A DNA stretch of 45,866 nucleotides, from contig JBOZIK010000001.1 of assembly GCA_051453625.1 (NCBI GenBank), forward strand, positions 174,344,795 to 174,390,660. The letters run 5' to 3'. Shown here one piece after another: positions 12,788-24,645 of this stretch. Made by a program: the position numbers and the translations under genes. The stretch is from Welwitschia mirabilis. Lineage: Eukaryota > Gnetophyta > Gnetopsida > Welwitschiales. Position 1 is the first letter of the stretch. Each line of letters starts with the position of its first letter. The notes below the pieces were generated by a model. The model worked only from the letters and a program-made list of their open reading frames with translations, was not told where the DNA came from and made no database searches.

Positions 12788-12863
12788 ATCATAGGTTTTC
12801 AGAACTAATGGTACATGAATGGCCTATCATAGGTTTTCAGAACTAATGGTACATGAATGGCCT
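12788..12863 (+). repeat. 38-bp perfect tandem repeat, two copies
   Basis: The unit starting ATCATAGGTTTTCAG and ending GAATGGCCT occurs at 12788-12825 and again at 12826-12863 with no difference. Such identity in otherwise old sequence points to a recent slippage duplication or an assembly slip. Confidence 0.95.
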
Positions 12864-13599
12864 ATATATACATCTAAAAGTTTTTTAAACTGTTATAATA
12901 ATATTTTAAACTGCATTAAAGAAATATAAAGATTTTCCACTGCTCGAAAAATATTTAACTTCTTTACTTCAGCTAAAATGATATACAATATTCTCGTCCT
13001 CATGGAATGCGTCACTTTTCCCTCGCTAGAGAAGATTAAAAAATCTCCACATTACCAAAATCAATATCAAGGCATTTGGCAAAATTATTGTTAAGTTATC
13101 GTGCTAGCTACATCCACTTTTCCATGAGGATTATTATTTGAACCCTGAGTCAACGATGACAAGTTGATAAGGTCATGCATCAAAAGTAACAATTTGATAA
13201 GGTAATGCATTACACATTTTAAAGTATTTATGAGTTTGCAATCTGCTTGTCTATGACAATGGGCCTTTGAAATTGAAGCCTAAGACATAAGTAACAATTT
13301 CGCGTCGTGATGTGTTACACATCCTTAAGTATTTATTAGTGTAATTTATTTCTTCTTTTGTTTAAGAAGACATTTTCTAGAATCTAACTTAGAACCACAA
13401 AGTCACAAATCAAAAAAACCACACTTTATCCCAAAGATAAGACCTCAATCCTATTTTGATTTTACATATTTTAAATTAACTACACTAGACACTTAAGTTA
13501 GACCCTTAGAGAATTCATAAGAACTTTGGACTGAAAAGGATGAATTAATTTTTTTCACATTGTTTTCAGAAAATAGAATAGCCACTCTCGGAGACATAA
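12864..13599. other. no gene recognised
   Basis: AT-rich. GATAAGGTCATGCAT and a near copy occur about 40 bases apart around 13160-13210, but nothing coding is visible. Confidence 0.4.
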
Positions 13600-14560
13600 C
13601 ATAATAGACTTAGCTTGACGTGGAGCACTATGATTGCTCTGTGAGACAACTGCATTTATGTGTCCTACTCTTGAACGTGTCAAGGGGGAGTATGACGTGA
13701 GTTGTTTGAGAAACCTGCAAGCTCCGGGAGGCTTGTCACTAGCCGAGTTTTCAATCATTGCCCAAACGGTCTCGCCTTGCATTTTGTTTCATCGCAGAGC
13801 GCGGGCTGATGCTACCATCGCAATTCCTAACCCTGCTTACAAATTCTCCGAAATGGAGAAACTGATGGCACCGGAATACTTGAACATGCCTCAGGCTTCA
13901 AACTATCAACCCTTTGTCTCTTAATTCAAAGTATCAATTGTCATGTGCCGGACAGATGGTGCCACTAACGGCTGTTTTTCAAAGAAATTCATTTCTGTAC
14001 GTGGAAGCAGCAAAGTTTACCACTCGGACTTTTGCAGACACGCAATTCCCTTTATGCGGTGCCAAGCACAATGTCGGTTCAAAGAACTTCCAAGGCTCGC
14101 AGTAATAAGCACTGCAAAACCGCCGGTCACGTCCCAAGCCCAGCTGGGCTTACAACGAGGTACTTTCTCTATTATCTTTCATTCAAGTTTATTCATAATG
14201 CTGATCCTAAATTTGGATGGCCTATGACTCTTTGTCTCTTTGTCTTCGTCTTCTGAAATCCTTGCAGTCTGAAACACCTCTCTTTTTACCATGTTTTCCG
14301 GATTATTAAAATGTTGGCACTACCTATGCCAACACTGAAATAAAGTGAAGGCAATTCCCATTTAATGGTTGCTTCCTCTCAGTTCTGTCAACTGGCTCCC
14401 TTTGCACAACAGAAGAATTCCGATGCTTCCGTTTCAAAAAAGTGGACTCAAAGCATGAAGAACATTGTTCTCATCTGCGTTGGTTTCAGAGGGAAGGCGA
14501 AGTGCGCCTTCTGCCAGCGGGAAAGGAGGAATATCTGCACCAAATATTGAAAGCGATCGA
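13600..14560 (+). other. GC-richer unidentified region with short open frames
   Basis: Base composition rises to roughly half GC, unlike both flanks. Short plus-strand frames lie at 13634-13924 (96 codons), 13943-14227 and 14365-14550. One frame from the ATG at 14072 (MSVQRTSKARSNK...) reaches a possible donor (ACGAG|GTACTT) near 14158. None resembles a family I know. It could be a first exon of a lost gene, a non-coding RNA, or the LTR/gag part of the copia relic that follows. Confidence 0.35.
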
Positions 14561-14589
14561 AAGTAAAAACAATAAGAGCATGGCTACAG

Positions 14590-15420
14590 ATGCTTCATTG
14601 CAGACACAGGTTAGAATGACAAACAGTAGGGGCATGGTTATTGAAGGAAGTACGTTGTTTTGATGGAAGATGAGCAAGAAGCATGAAAGGAAAAGAAAAG
14701 GAGAATATGTTGTATGTTCCAAGGGCAAGATACAATTTTCTTAGCGTTGGGCAAATTGGTGTGAAAGTGGTTGAAAAATCTTAGAAGTTGAACTTTCATG
14801 GAGAAGGATGCACGGTGTTGGAGGGACAACAAGAAGAAGAAGGAGAAAAGCATTGCAACGGTCACTTGGCCACAAAATTGCAGAATTCCATAGCAGCAAC
14901 TCCAGCATGGGGAATTCTGGCACCAAAGACTTAAAAACATCTTTTAGCTTCTCTGCTCTGTGACAAGCATTTCAGGAAGGCTGCAGATATGCAATTATGA
15001 GGATTTAGAAATGAAAATCACGTAGATTGTACTTTATACAAGCCTTTGATCCGTAACTTATTTTATCTTTTCTACTGTAAGTTATCATTCCAAATTATGG
15101 AGAATCTTTCACTGCACCGGCTTGCAGGGATGGAGTCTTGAAGTACCTCAATGGAGCCAAAAGTTTTGGTTTGCTTACAACAGCAATGTAAGTTGTAGTT
15201 TTGAATGTTATGCAGAGAGTGACTGGGCTGATTCAGTTGATGATAGATAGAGTAGTTCAAAGCTATCACTATCTGATTTGGATTGTGATAATATTTATGC
15301 AATTGCCTTAGCAAGAAACTGAGTCTTCCATGGAAAACTGAAGGACATATTGTTTCAAATATCATAAACACAGGAGCTTCATAGCGAAACTCCATTTCTT
15401 TGATAAGTTAAGGAACTGTG
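14590..15420 (+). pseudogene. internally deleted Ty1/copia polyprotein remnant
   Basis: At 14600-14815 the plus strand reads VRMTNSRGMVIEGSTLF and, in another frame, LYVPRARYNFLSVGQIGVKV then FHGEGCTV. This is the stretch between copia protease and integrase (family form: VLYVP...NLLSVGQ...). At 15120-15250 it reads GVLKYLNGAKSFGLL and, after a frameshift, FECYAESDWADSVDDR, the copia RNase H (YLKGT...GYSDSDWAGD.DDRKS). Integrase and RT, which should lie between, are missing, so the element has lost its middle. Stops and frameshifts are frequent. Confidence 0.75.
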
Positions 15421-16699
15421 ATGGCGTAACCTAAATCAGGGTCATATCCACCACTGTCCCAGCTACTCATTTTGTCAGAATTTAGAATATCATTAAACAA
15501 TGACAGTAAGCATTTTGACAATGCAGCAGTACTTCCATGTGTTGTGAGATGGAAATCAAACCTTTGGTTTTGTTAACATCGCACCTTACGCATCACTCTA
15601 CATCTGTCATGCAGATAAAATGGACAAAGCCATGTACACAGTAATAAGGTAATACAAATGTTTTTGTTCCTTTTATTTGCTGGGTGTTGCACAGCCACCC
15701 CTCCGTTCTTTCTCCTCGCATGACCAAAGCCCATTATTCTCACAGGGACCATCACAAGGAGGAGACGGGCACTTTTTACTGGTATCATTTTTATCCAGAG
15801 ACACACCTCACAGGGACCATCCGAGCCTTTCTTGCTGCATTCCCAACACCCTCATCTCTCCACTGTTGACACATCATTTCATCTTGCTTCTCTCATCAAT
15901 CTTGCACTGCATGATTACTTTCATGCTTTAATTAACTTAATGTAAACATTTACTAAAAGGATATTATGAGATTTGAGAAGAATTAAGACCTGACACACTT
16001 ATTTTTCATCTCCAACGGTGTGCAAATGAATTCATTCTAATATGTTTTGTCTCTCTTCTTTTAAATTCTCTTTTTGTGTTGGCCAGTCCTGCTTTGCATA
16101 GGTAATAATATGAATGCTTTGTAAGCTTGACTGAAGAATGAAAGGCTTTCTCCAATTTGCTACAGGGCTCTGCTATTATCTTACAATGTTATTCCAGAAT
16201 ACAATATTTCTTTTTAATCTTCAATTTTTTTAAACATAAACATAAATTCTATTAAAACAAAATACAATACATGAGGGGTGGGAACACCTCTAGATAGAGG
16301 ATTAGTTTGATAACACTAACTCTAAACTATAAAATCAGTAGACTTACCAAAAAAAAACAGAACCAAAAAGGGGAAACTGAAAGTGGGCTGTCAATATCCT
16401 CTGCATTCGGGGAAAAGCTCCCTATGATCCTTCTAATAAATGTTTTTGCTATCTCATCAGCTAACACTTTGAAGGCTTAATTGATCTCTTTGAAAGCTTC
16501 CGCCCCTTTTGTATTTTTATCAGTATGAAGTTAGAACATTTATTCTATATATTATTTTGATGGTGCTTAGTGGGGCCCTATGACTAGCCCGAGGACAACA
16601 AATAGGCAGTTCTACAATCCCTTAATTGTTGCTAGTAGAACTAAGCTGGTCGCTTTTTGAATATCCAGCTCCTCTGTTTCAAAGTCCTAGTCCAATCTT
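15421..16699. other. no gene recognised; possible LTR material
   Basis: Contains two copies of CTCACAGGGACCATC (about 15739 and 15809). It may include the LTR of the copia relic to its left, but I found no second copy to prove that. T-rich runs near 16210-16235 could mark the poly(A) end of a minus-strand retroposon. Confidence 0.35.
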
Positions 16700-17610
16700 G
16701 GCGGAACCTCTTCTTGCTCCTTAGGTAGTGATGAGTCGTCCTCTTTCAACTACTTCCCCTTGTGAGAATCTCTTTCTAGTTTTAGTTGTGGGTTTGCCTT
16801 CTTATTGGGAATCCGGGACATAGTCATCCTCGATTGCTCCTTTGGGGATGAAGTCGAACCCACATTACCTGTTCCATCTTGGTTCAGCTTTTTAGGAGAT
16901 TTCCTCTTCTTTTTCTTAGGTGACACTTTTTATTCTTGCACTTCTACTTCCTTAGAAGTGGGGCTTATGGGGTCTCTTGACTTACTTTAGTCGCCCTCCA
17001 AATGGGCATAACCAGACCCGAGTGTCTGGTTTTCTCTTTCTTCCTAAAAACTTAAGGAAATACTGAGGGATATTGACTCTAATGTCCTAAATCCAAGGGC
17101 TTTAAAAAAGCGAAGAATATTCCCACAAGTTTGGAGTTGCATCCTAGCTAGACAAAAAATTGGTCTACCATTTCTGGCCTCAAGCCCCATGGGGACAAAA
17201 GGCCACTTATGTGGATATGGCCACTGGAGAGCTTCAGAAAACCTTCTAGAAAGAAGCGATATGGTTCCCTTTGTCTGCTAGCTCCTATCAAAATTTTCTC
17301 ACCTTTTGCTAAGACCTTTGAGCAATGAACTCAATGCTTATTCTTTCAATTACATAGAATCCCTTTCCAATTTCTGAAGAATGGGATGTTATCCATCTCT
17401 AGCACGCAATTTAGCTTATGCAAAAGTGTTCCCCATCCTAATGCTTGCACCTTCCTCCATAGGTTTGGGCATCCTTTGAACAAGGCAAGGGTCTCTGGTT
17501 CATGTAGTGGAGTGACTCCTATTGTTGTATTAATTTTGAAAATGTACCATTGTAGGTTTCAGGCTGTGTTTGTAGGGAGAGGAAAGGGATTATTGCTAAA
17601 TATTAAATGA
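16700..17610 (-). pseudogene. coding-like segment beside the LINE, function unknown
   Basis: The minus strand reads protein-like stretches such as ALFKGCPNLWRKVQALGWGT and MDNIPFFRNWKGI (about 17340-17500), then YRFFLEGFLKLSSGHIHISG near 17230. Further down a lysine-rich stretch follows (KKRRGN near 16900). Stops interrupt it. It lies directly downstream of the LINE's zinc-binding C terminus in the same orientation. It may be an extended LINE C terminus or another fragment. I do not recognise the family. Confidence 0.4.
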
Positions 17611-17660
17611 TTTCTGATGTTTTATATCTGGTAGCTAGTAAGGCACATGCCTTCTTTCTG

Positions 17661-20600
17661 CTACTGTCTGTACTTCCTTCTTACTCTATAGTAGTTAGCC
17701 ATTAATGCAATGAGCCACTTGCTCCACGTGTAATCTATAAATAGGTGTTCAACAGTCTCTAGGGTTGATTGACAGTTTAGACAGTAGGGGGACACTGATA
17801 TTCCATGCTTGATTAGGTTATCCCTAGTTAGGATCTTATTATCTTGCTTTAGCAAGAAAAAGATCTTGATTTTATCTAGAATTGGGCCTTTCCAAAACTC
17901 CTCGTCCCCTTGCACCTTTCCATACTTCTTGCTCAAATTATTTTTAGTAGTGTCTTCTAATGTAATTGCTAGGTTATGGAGCTCCTAATAAGAATTAAAC
18001 ATGTGCCTCCAGAGGTATAACTTCCCTCCCTTTCTATCCCAAAGGTTGTATTTATGTTTGATTAGCTTAGCCCAAGGGAGCTCCTTTGTTTATAGCCTTT
18101 TGATTGTTCTACTTTCCTTTATTAGTAAACAATCTTCCAGTCCTTAAATCTCCCATGCTCCAAAGTCTTTTGGATGGGCAATTATATCTCATTTGCAGAG
18201 GGGAACTCTATTTTTGTCCTTCTCCCCTAAACGAAATAATTTTTTTGAGAGTTCTATTAAATTTCTTAATAATGTGCTTGGGAAGGGCAATAATAAAAGC
18301 AATGTACCTAAATGTTGATATGAGGCAAGAATTGGCCAAGATAATTTTCAATTTTGATGATAAAAAATTGTTCATCTAGGTATCGCATTTTTTTTTAATT
18401 TTCTCGAGAATATGCTGCCAAGTTTGGATTTTGTATTAGTTCCTTAGTGGAATTCCTAAATATATATCATTGATTTCTCACTCCTTGGCTCCCATGATCT
18501 AGGTGATGTCACCCTTGTATTTAATATCTTATTCTATAAAGTGAGGTTTAGTTCTACTCCAATTTGCCTTTAGGTCTGTGGCTCTACTAAAGAGTTCCAT
18601 GGTGTTTCTGATAGTGTTTACTTGTTAGCATAAAGCTTGGATGATGATAATGGTATCATTTGCATAGTGATTATTTATAAATGTTTGTCTCCCGATCTTA
18701 ATGCCTTTGACTCCATTTTGCTTAGCATTTCCTATAATACATCCATCATGAACAAGAATAGGTAAAAAGACAACGGATCCCCTTATTTGAAACCTTGTCC
18801 TAGCTTGAAGTATTCTTGTCTACTACTATTAATATCAAGGTGGAATTTACCCAAGGCCTACATGTCCATCCACAGATTTACCAAGTCTTTAGGAAATCTG
18901 GTTTTCCTAAAGATGGTTTCTAGGGTGCTTTAACTGATTGTTTCGTAAGCCTTAATCTATGTCAATCTTGATAAGAATTAGTGGAAATTTATGTTTTTTA
19001 ATNNNNNNNNNNNNNNNNNNNNNNNNNNNNNNNNNNNNNNNNNNNNNNNNNNNNNNNNNNNNNNNNNNNNNNNNNNNNNNNNNNNNNNNNNNNNNNNNNN
19101 NNNNNNNNNNNNNNNNNNNNNNNNNNNNNNNNNNNNNNNNNNNNNNNNNNNNNNNNNNNNNNNNNNNNNNNNNNNNNNNNNNNNNNNNNNNNNNNNNNNN
19201 NNNNNNNNNNNNNNNNNNNNNNNNNNNNNNNNNNNNNNNNNNNNNNNNNNNNNNNNNNNNNNNNNNNNNNNNNNNNNNNNNNNNNNNNNNNNNNNNNNNN
19301 NNNNNNNNNNNNNNNNNNNNNNNNNNNNNNNNNNNNNNNNNNNNNNNNNNNNNNNNNNNNNNNNNNNNNNNNNNNNNNNNNNNNNNNNNNNNNNNNNNNN
19401 NNNNNNNNNNNNNNNNNNNNNNNNNNNNNNNNNNNNNNNNNNNNNNNNNNNNNNNNNNNNNNNNNNNNNNNNNNNNNNNNNNNNNNNNNNNNNNNNNNNN
19501 NNNNNNNNNNNNNNNNNNNNNNNNNNNNNNNNNNNNNNNNNNNNNNNNNNNNNNNNNNNNNNNNNNNNNNNNNNNNNNNNNNNNNNNNNNNNNNNNNNNN
19601 NNNNNNNNNNNNNNNNNNNNNNNNNNNNNNNNNNNNNNNNNNNNNNNNNNNNNNNNNNNNNNNNNNNNNNNNNNNNNNNNNNNNNNNNNNNNNNNCTAAC
19701 CATGATCTTTGCAAAAACCCTATAAAGCAGGTTACATATTCTAATTGGTCTGTAATCACCTAAGCTATTGGCGTCTATTTTCTTTCAAATAAGTACTACT
19801 CTAGTCCTATTCATCTCTGTTCGAATTTTTTTGCTTGTGAGTATCTCCTATATGACATCCTAAATGTTTTCTTCTAAGATAGGGATGTAGACTCTAAAGG
19901 TCTCTATTGACTAATTGTCTTCCCTTAAGGCTTTGTTAGTCTTTATAGATTTAATGACTCTGCTTACCTCTTTCATGTCTAGGGGTTTGTTTAAGTTCTC
20001 ATTTTCCTCTTTAGTCATCTTACTTCTAATGGTAAATAAATCAAAGGTGATATCCTCCCATTATCCCATGGCCCTCAGGTGTTTCTTCATTTCTATCTCA
20101 ATCTCTCCTTCTTTTTCTAGAATTCTATTTCTCACCTTATGTTTCCTTATCTTATTGTATATTTTGTGTTGATTCACGTAATGGAAAAAAATTTGTATGT
20201 TTGTCTCCTTTCTGCAGCCATTTAATTCTAGATCTTTCTCTCCAATATTGTTCCTCATTTACAATGATTTCCTAAAGTTCTTAAACGCAAATGTACTCTG
20301 GGTGTCGATGGTCATCTTGATTTCCTCCTCATTCTTGTTCAGTCTAGATCTTTTACAGTTCGCTTTTAATCTGTTTAAGAAATTGAATCTCATCTTATCC
20401 TTTTCCCTCCAGCTTGTCATGTAATTTTTGAGAGTATTCAAACCTTTGTACATAAAAGTAATTGGTCTAGTCTTACTGTATTTGTGTGAGATTCTTTCTA
20501 TCATACTCCTTATATCTTCTTTCCTTGTCCAATATCTTTCCATTTTGAAGAAGTACTTTGGGGTGAAATCATCCCTACTTAAAACTGAACAGGTTTATGA

Positions 20601-21274
20601 TCTGATGACATCCTATTGAGACCTCACGCCTTTATCGACATCTTATTACTGATCTCTTCTCTAATCATAATTTGGTCTATCCTAGATAGAGTTAGACTAT
20701 TGCCTCCTCTTTTGTTTGATCACTTGTATTTGCATCCCATGATCAAGATGTCAGTTAAGTCTCCTGGCATCATAAAATATTTGAGAATATCTGCTCCTCT
20801 CCTATTCCAATTACGCCCGCTCGATTTTTCCTATTTGTGAATGCACTGATTAACATCTTCTACCACCATCCATGTATTCTTGTTTGTAATTGCATTAAGT
20901 AGTTCCTTGAACACCTGGTCCGTTTCCATATTACCTTGTGGATAGTACATATTTGTAACTACCTAATCCTCCTCCTTAAGATAAACCAAGATGTGGTGAT
21001 TACCTATATGAATCAGCTCGACCTCCTTTCTGATCAAAATCATTATCCCTCTTAACTTCGCTTGTGCTCTCATGGCAAAGATGTTCCACTCCTATTAGTA
21101 CCATTCCAAGCCTTTATCACTACTCATTTTTGTTTCCTATAGGTAAAATGTTTTAATGTTATTCTTTACAACAATATCTGGTAGGATCTACTTTTTATAG
21201 GAGAACACTAAATCCTTGCAATTCCATGTGACATAGTTCGTCTGGTTGATTTTCGCTCGTTCTTTGGTATCCAT
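17661..21274 (-). pseudogene. LINE ORF2 remnant: endonuclease, reverse transcriptase, zf-RVT
   Basis: A candidate start ATG is at 21274 (MDTKERAK). The endonuclease shows WNCKDL (21217-21235), ETK, VEDVN (the usual GDFN, Asp and Asn kept), SRIDQIMI and SSDHKP near 20600, so most catalytic positions can still be recognised. After a charged linker (about 20060-20540) and the N gap, the RT shows LGQGF then GDPLSFYLFLF near 18790. The catalytic box is YANDT (18651-18667) where the family has YADDT or FADDT, so the first catalytic Asp is Asn. The C-terminal zinc-binding region (17661-17936) shows ILTRDNLIKHG, CLNC and EHLF; the final Cys is Tyr. Several stops make it inactive. Confidence 0.88.
19003..19695. 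other. assembly gap (693 N)
   Basis: Run of N inside LINE ORF2, removing the start of the reverse transcriptase. Confidence 0.99.
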
Positions 21275-22330
21275 GATACCTTTTTTAATGTTTCTTCTAT
21301 CGTTGCTTGAGAATCATTTACCACGTTCTTTGTGGTCTCCCTATCCCTTACTACTCTATTACCTGGGCTTTCCTTGCAGTGTTATTGGACATCATTCGAT
21401 GGTGCAAAATCCTCTCACTTCTTTAGCTGTTGCTCTCACTCATCTCCTTCGGTTACTAAAGTTTGGGCTATGGTTGGGATTTTCTTTCTACTTTCGTCCT
21501 TCTGGATATACCACAATGATTTTTTGTGTCCCTTTCTTTTTCTCTTTTTGCCAATAGTCTTCCATCGTGTGTCCAAATTTCTCGCAGAGTGTGCATGCAT
21601 CTTTTTTGTCCTCTACGTCCACTTGTCTTTTTCGGCATTCCTCCATGGAATGTTCTCTCTTCCTCTAGTGAGAACACTATTTCACTATCCTTGGACATCT
21701 CCCTGGTGGATGTCCTGATTTTCTATGTCCCACATATTATTGGCAAGTTTTCATACTCAACTTCCAAGTTGCATTCCCCCCATCTGAAACAAAAACTAAT
21801 GGATTGGATCTTCTTTGTTGTCTTTAAACTTGTCCAAATGTAGAATCTGATTAAGACTAGTCTTGTCTGCTTTATGATAATTCTTTAATGAGCTCTTTGA
21901 ACTAGGAGCCTACTTTTATGAATAGTTCCTCATCCTAGAATTCCATCAAAAACGTGGGAATCCTAATCCAAATTGGTAACTTCTAGAAAATATTTGGTTT
22001 TGCTTGCACCCCTAGGGTCTATTTCACTAGAGCTAGTCCTCTCACCCTAAAGAACCATGGACCCCTTGCTATCACTTCATCTTTGTCTTTTTTGTTGTCG
22101 AATTGAAACAGTACCAAGTCATGTGGCATGGCAATGACTTGGACTCTAGTAACTTCTGTTCATTTGGTAGCCTCTCAACCTCTAATTAGGTGTAGTCTTG
22201 GCCTAGGACCTGACGAAACAAATTTACCTATGAGACTGTATTGGAATATTTTTTCAATCTCTGCACATGCATTATCATCCATATCCCGAACCAGTGTGTT
22301 GTCATCTTTGGAGAAGTTTTCTTTCTCCAT
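21275..22330 (-). pseudogene. LINE ORF1 remnant (DUF4283 and CCHC)
   Basis: A likely start ATG at 22330 opens MEKENFSKDDNTLVRDMDD, followed by YSLIGKF, PHDLVLFQFDNKKDKDEVI and RGPWFFRVRGLAL, matching the DUF4283 pattern (VGKF..., FLFRF.SEEDRDRVL.GGPWFF). Then come VEYENLPIIC and, after a frameshift, GHPPGRCP, the remains of a first zinc knuckle. A second knuckle near 21590-21620 (CTLCEKFGHTMEDY) has lost its last Cys to Tyr. ORF1 proteins of plant LINEs bind the element RNA. At least five stops are present. Confidence 0.82.
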
Positions 22331-22560
22331 TGTTAGGGAGTGCAATCCTAGAGAAAATCCCTTAGATGACTCAAAATGAAAAGCCTAAATGAAAACGCCC
22401 TCTTTCCAAGTTATGGTGTTCCTTCTAGTGCCAAAAACGTTCCCTTGCTCCTCGCCACCCATCTCCTAGCCACTACCGCTCTAGTTTGTCCCTACAGTCC
22501 TCAACCTCACTTACCACTCTCTTCCAAAAGCTTCATTCCATCCCCTATTCTTTCTTTTAA

Positions 22561-23785
22561 TCTCCAATTAAAAAAGCAGTTTGCATACATATATGTTCAA
22601 AATAAAAATGGATATTAAAAGCCTATGTTACATTTTGTGTAAAGCTTAAATGGTTTTCTGTTTTAGAAATGCTTTAAGTGTTTTTTAAAATATAAAACAA
22701 AGAGGGTTTCATATTTATATGTCATGTATGTGAGGCTACAACACAAATATGTAATACCAAGGTCAAAAATCACAATTCATACTCTTGTTAGAGAGCGTGT
22801 GACATCAAATAACAAGGGAACCACACCTATGTTTCTATTTTTGACCATACATTAATTGTTTATTTTTACATGTTTTTGCTTTTTTAAGCCTTTTTTTTGT
22901 GGCTACTGAATTTAGTGGATATAATGGGCATAACCCATTAATCCCTTTTTTTTAATAAGGATATTATTTATAGGAATATCATTCTAGTTTACACAACTAT
23001 AATATTTTTAAATCTAGGAAAAATGTATTTCCTTAAAAGTATTTGAAGTATTGGGATGTAGATGTTTGTAATGCTGCTAAAAAAAAGGTATTTTTTTAAA
23101 GAGATAATTTCCTTTGTTAAACCTGTGAGAAGCTATTTTACACTGTTTCTTGTTTGCTTTCCTTTTTTAACAGCCAGAAATCTAGTTCCATGTTGACCAC
23201 TGCATTATTAACAATAGGAGCATTTGTTGTTTTAGATGCAAAATAGTCCTAGTTTCAGTTTTGAAACTTGTGAGTTTCACATAGTTATCAATGAAGTTAC
23301 TTTTCTAATATACCAAGTATAAGAGAGTGTATGTGTTTCTAGTTTTTTTGAACGAATAAGCCATTCATGTTCTTGATTGTTCACCAACAAAGTAAATTTA
23401 AGAATCATTAGATACATTGATTAAATTATGTTACTTGTACAAAAAGCTCACCACCTCATTTATAAACAAAATCTTCTTAGAAACAAGTCTAACCTATGTT
23501 CAACTATATCTGCATAAAATAATTCTTAGCAATCAATTGATCACATACCTATGACACACAATCTTCTTTGTATCACTTAGCCCATCAAACTCCTCATTTT
23601 CAACACATAAACAATGTTGCCTCTTATATTAAGTTTGTTTACGTATCACCACCCTAAGACGAAATAGCTTCGTTAAGCATTTTTAATATTATTTACACAT
23701 TGCACAACATTGCTTGGATAGTGTATAAATGCACACATTTGATCTTTTTTATGCTACAAATTATTCTTAGCATTTCTTGAAGCAT
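22561..23785. other. no gene recognised
   Basis: AT-rich intergenic sequence with stops in all frames. The upstream edge of the LINE cannot be placed exactly. Confidence 0.4.
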
Positions 23786-23890
23786 TATACATTTTGGTTG
23801 ATTAGTAAAATATTTTACTTTTTTTTTTCTCTTCCCCTTTTGCCTTGAGGGTTGAAACTCACTGGTGGCGGGCTTGAATATTTAAGTATT
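23786..23890 (+). repeat. partial duplicate of the SINE tail and its flank
   Basis: ATTATACATTTTGGTTG plus ATTAGTAA, a pyrimidine-rich run, GGGTTGAAACTC and CTTGAATATTTA occur here and again at 23888-24015. The second set includes the 3' part of the SINE. The copies differ at many bases and in length. This looks like a local tandem duplication across the SINE's 3' junction, or two nested insertions of the same family. Confidence 0.7.
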
Positions 23891-23919
23891 ATACATTTTG
23901 GTTGGATTAGTAAGATACC

Positions 23920-24266
23920 TTTTCTTTTTTTTCCTCCTTTTTTTGAGAGTTCCGACTAGAAAGCCCACAATTGCCCTACGGGTTGAAACTCTCCGGAGGC
24001 AGTCTTGAATATTTATTAATGTGTCCGAGCTACCATAATCTAGACATGCCGCTCCATCCTATGTTTGTCATGGCTCTTAAAAACTGCCCACCAAGTCAAG
24101 TGTAAAGCCTCTTTCACACCCAACACACTAGTGCTGAGGAGTATCCTTAGTCATAGGAGAGGAAACTAGAATACTACACCTTAGGCATGAGGTCATGGCT
24201 CGAACCCATGACCTAGTGGGACTAGATCAAGTGCTCTTACCAATGCTCTATGCCATCACGGACAGA
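23920..24266 (-). mobile_element. tRNA-derived SINE with target-site duplication
   Basis: The minus strand starts with a tRNA-like head: TGGCATAGAGCATTGG then TAAGAGC (box A region, about 24235-24256) and GGTTCGAGCC (24197-24206), a near-perfect Pol III box B. The body runs about 350 bases and ends in an A-rich tail (AAAAAAAGGAGGAAAAAAAA on the minus strand, near 23922-23945). Flanking 13-base repeats TTAGTAAGATACC (23907-23919) and TTACTACGATACC (24267-24279) agree at 11 of 13 positions and fit a target-site duplication. I cannot assign it to a named SINE family. Confidence 0.8.
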
Positions 24267-24279
24267 TTACTACGATACC

Positions 24280-24645
24280 TGTACATGTTAATTTCCATTT
24301 AAAAAATTTACTGACAAAATACTTATATTAGATTCTAACAATTATTAACCAAGTTAAGATCTACATGTATCATTAAAATCAAGAAATTACCTCTCTTAAA
24401 TTTTAATTTCCTTTTGAAGAAGCTATGCTAATATAAACATGTAGAAGAGTCCAAACACTCTTTGGGAATTTTCATTGCATCCCTTTATTTTGAATTATTC
24501 ATATTGAAGCAAATCACTTTTGCACCATCTTTTTTTGGGTGATTGATTTAATTACACATATGATACTTTTTAGTAGGTCTAGTAAGTAACATATTTCATT
24601 AGAGCAATCAACTCTCCTTGCAACTTCATGAATTTCTTAGATGAC
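24280..24645. other. no gene recognised
   Basis: AT-rich sequence between the SINE and the tandem duplication. Confidence 0.4.

Larger units (their letters stand above)
17600..22560 (-). mobile_element. plant L1-type LINE (non-LTR retrotransposon), decayed
   Basis: The minus strand carries, 5' to 3', a short leader, ORF1 with a DUF4283-like domain and zinc knuckles, then ORF2 with AP-type endonuclease, reverse transcriptase and a zinc-binding C terminus. This is the layout of plant L1 LINEs. A 693-N gap (19003-19695) removes the RT N-terminal part. Stops and frameshifts are scattered through both frames. I could not define the 3' poly(A) end or the target-site duplication. Confidence 0.88.

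Noticed and set aside
15072-15395. Minus-strand open frame of 107 codons
   Set aside because: The plus strand of the same bases reads copia RNase H, so the minus frame is a shadow.
18959-19759. Long open frames of about 250 codons on both strands
   Set aside because: They consist almost entirely of N from the 693-base gap.
21332-21843. Plus-strand open frames of 105-128 codons
   Set aside because: They are antisense to LINE ORF1, whose minus strand shows recognisable zinc-knuckle and DUF4283 text.
24190-24260. Possible tRNA gene on the minus strand
   Set aside because: Box A and box B are present but the rest does not fold as a tRNA by eye, and it continues into a 350-base body with an A-rich tail and flanking repeats, as a SINE does.
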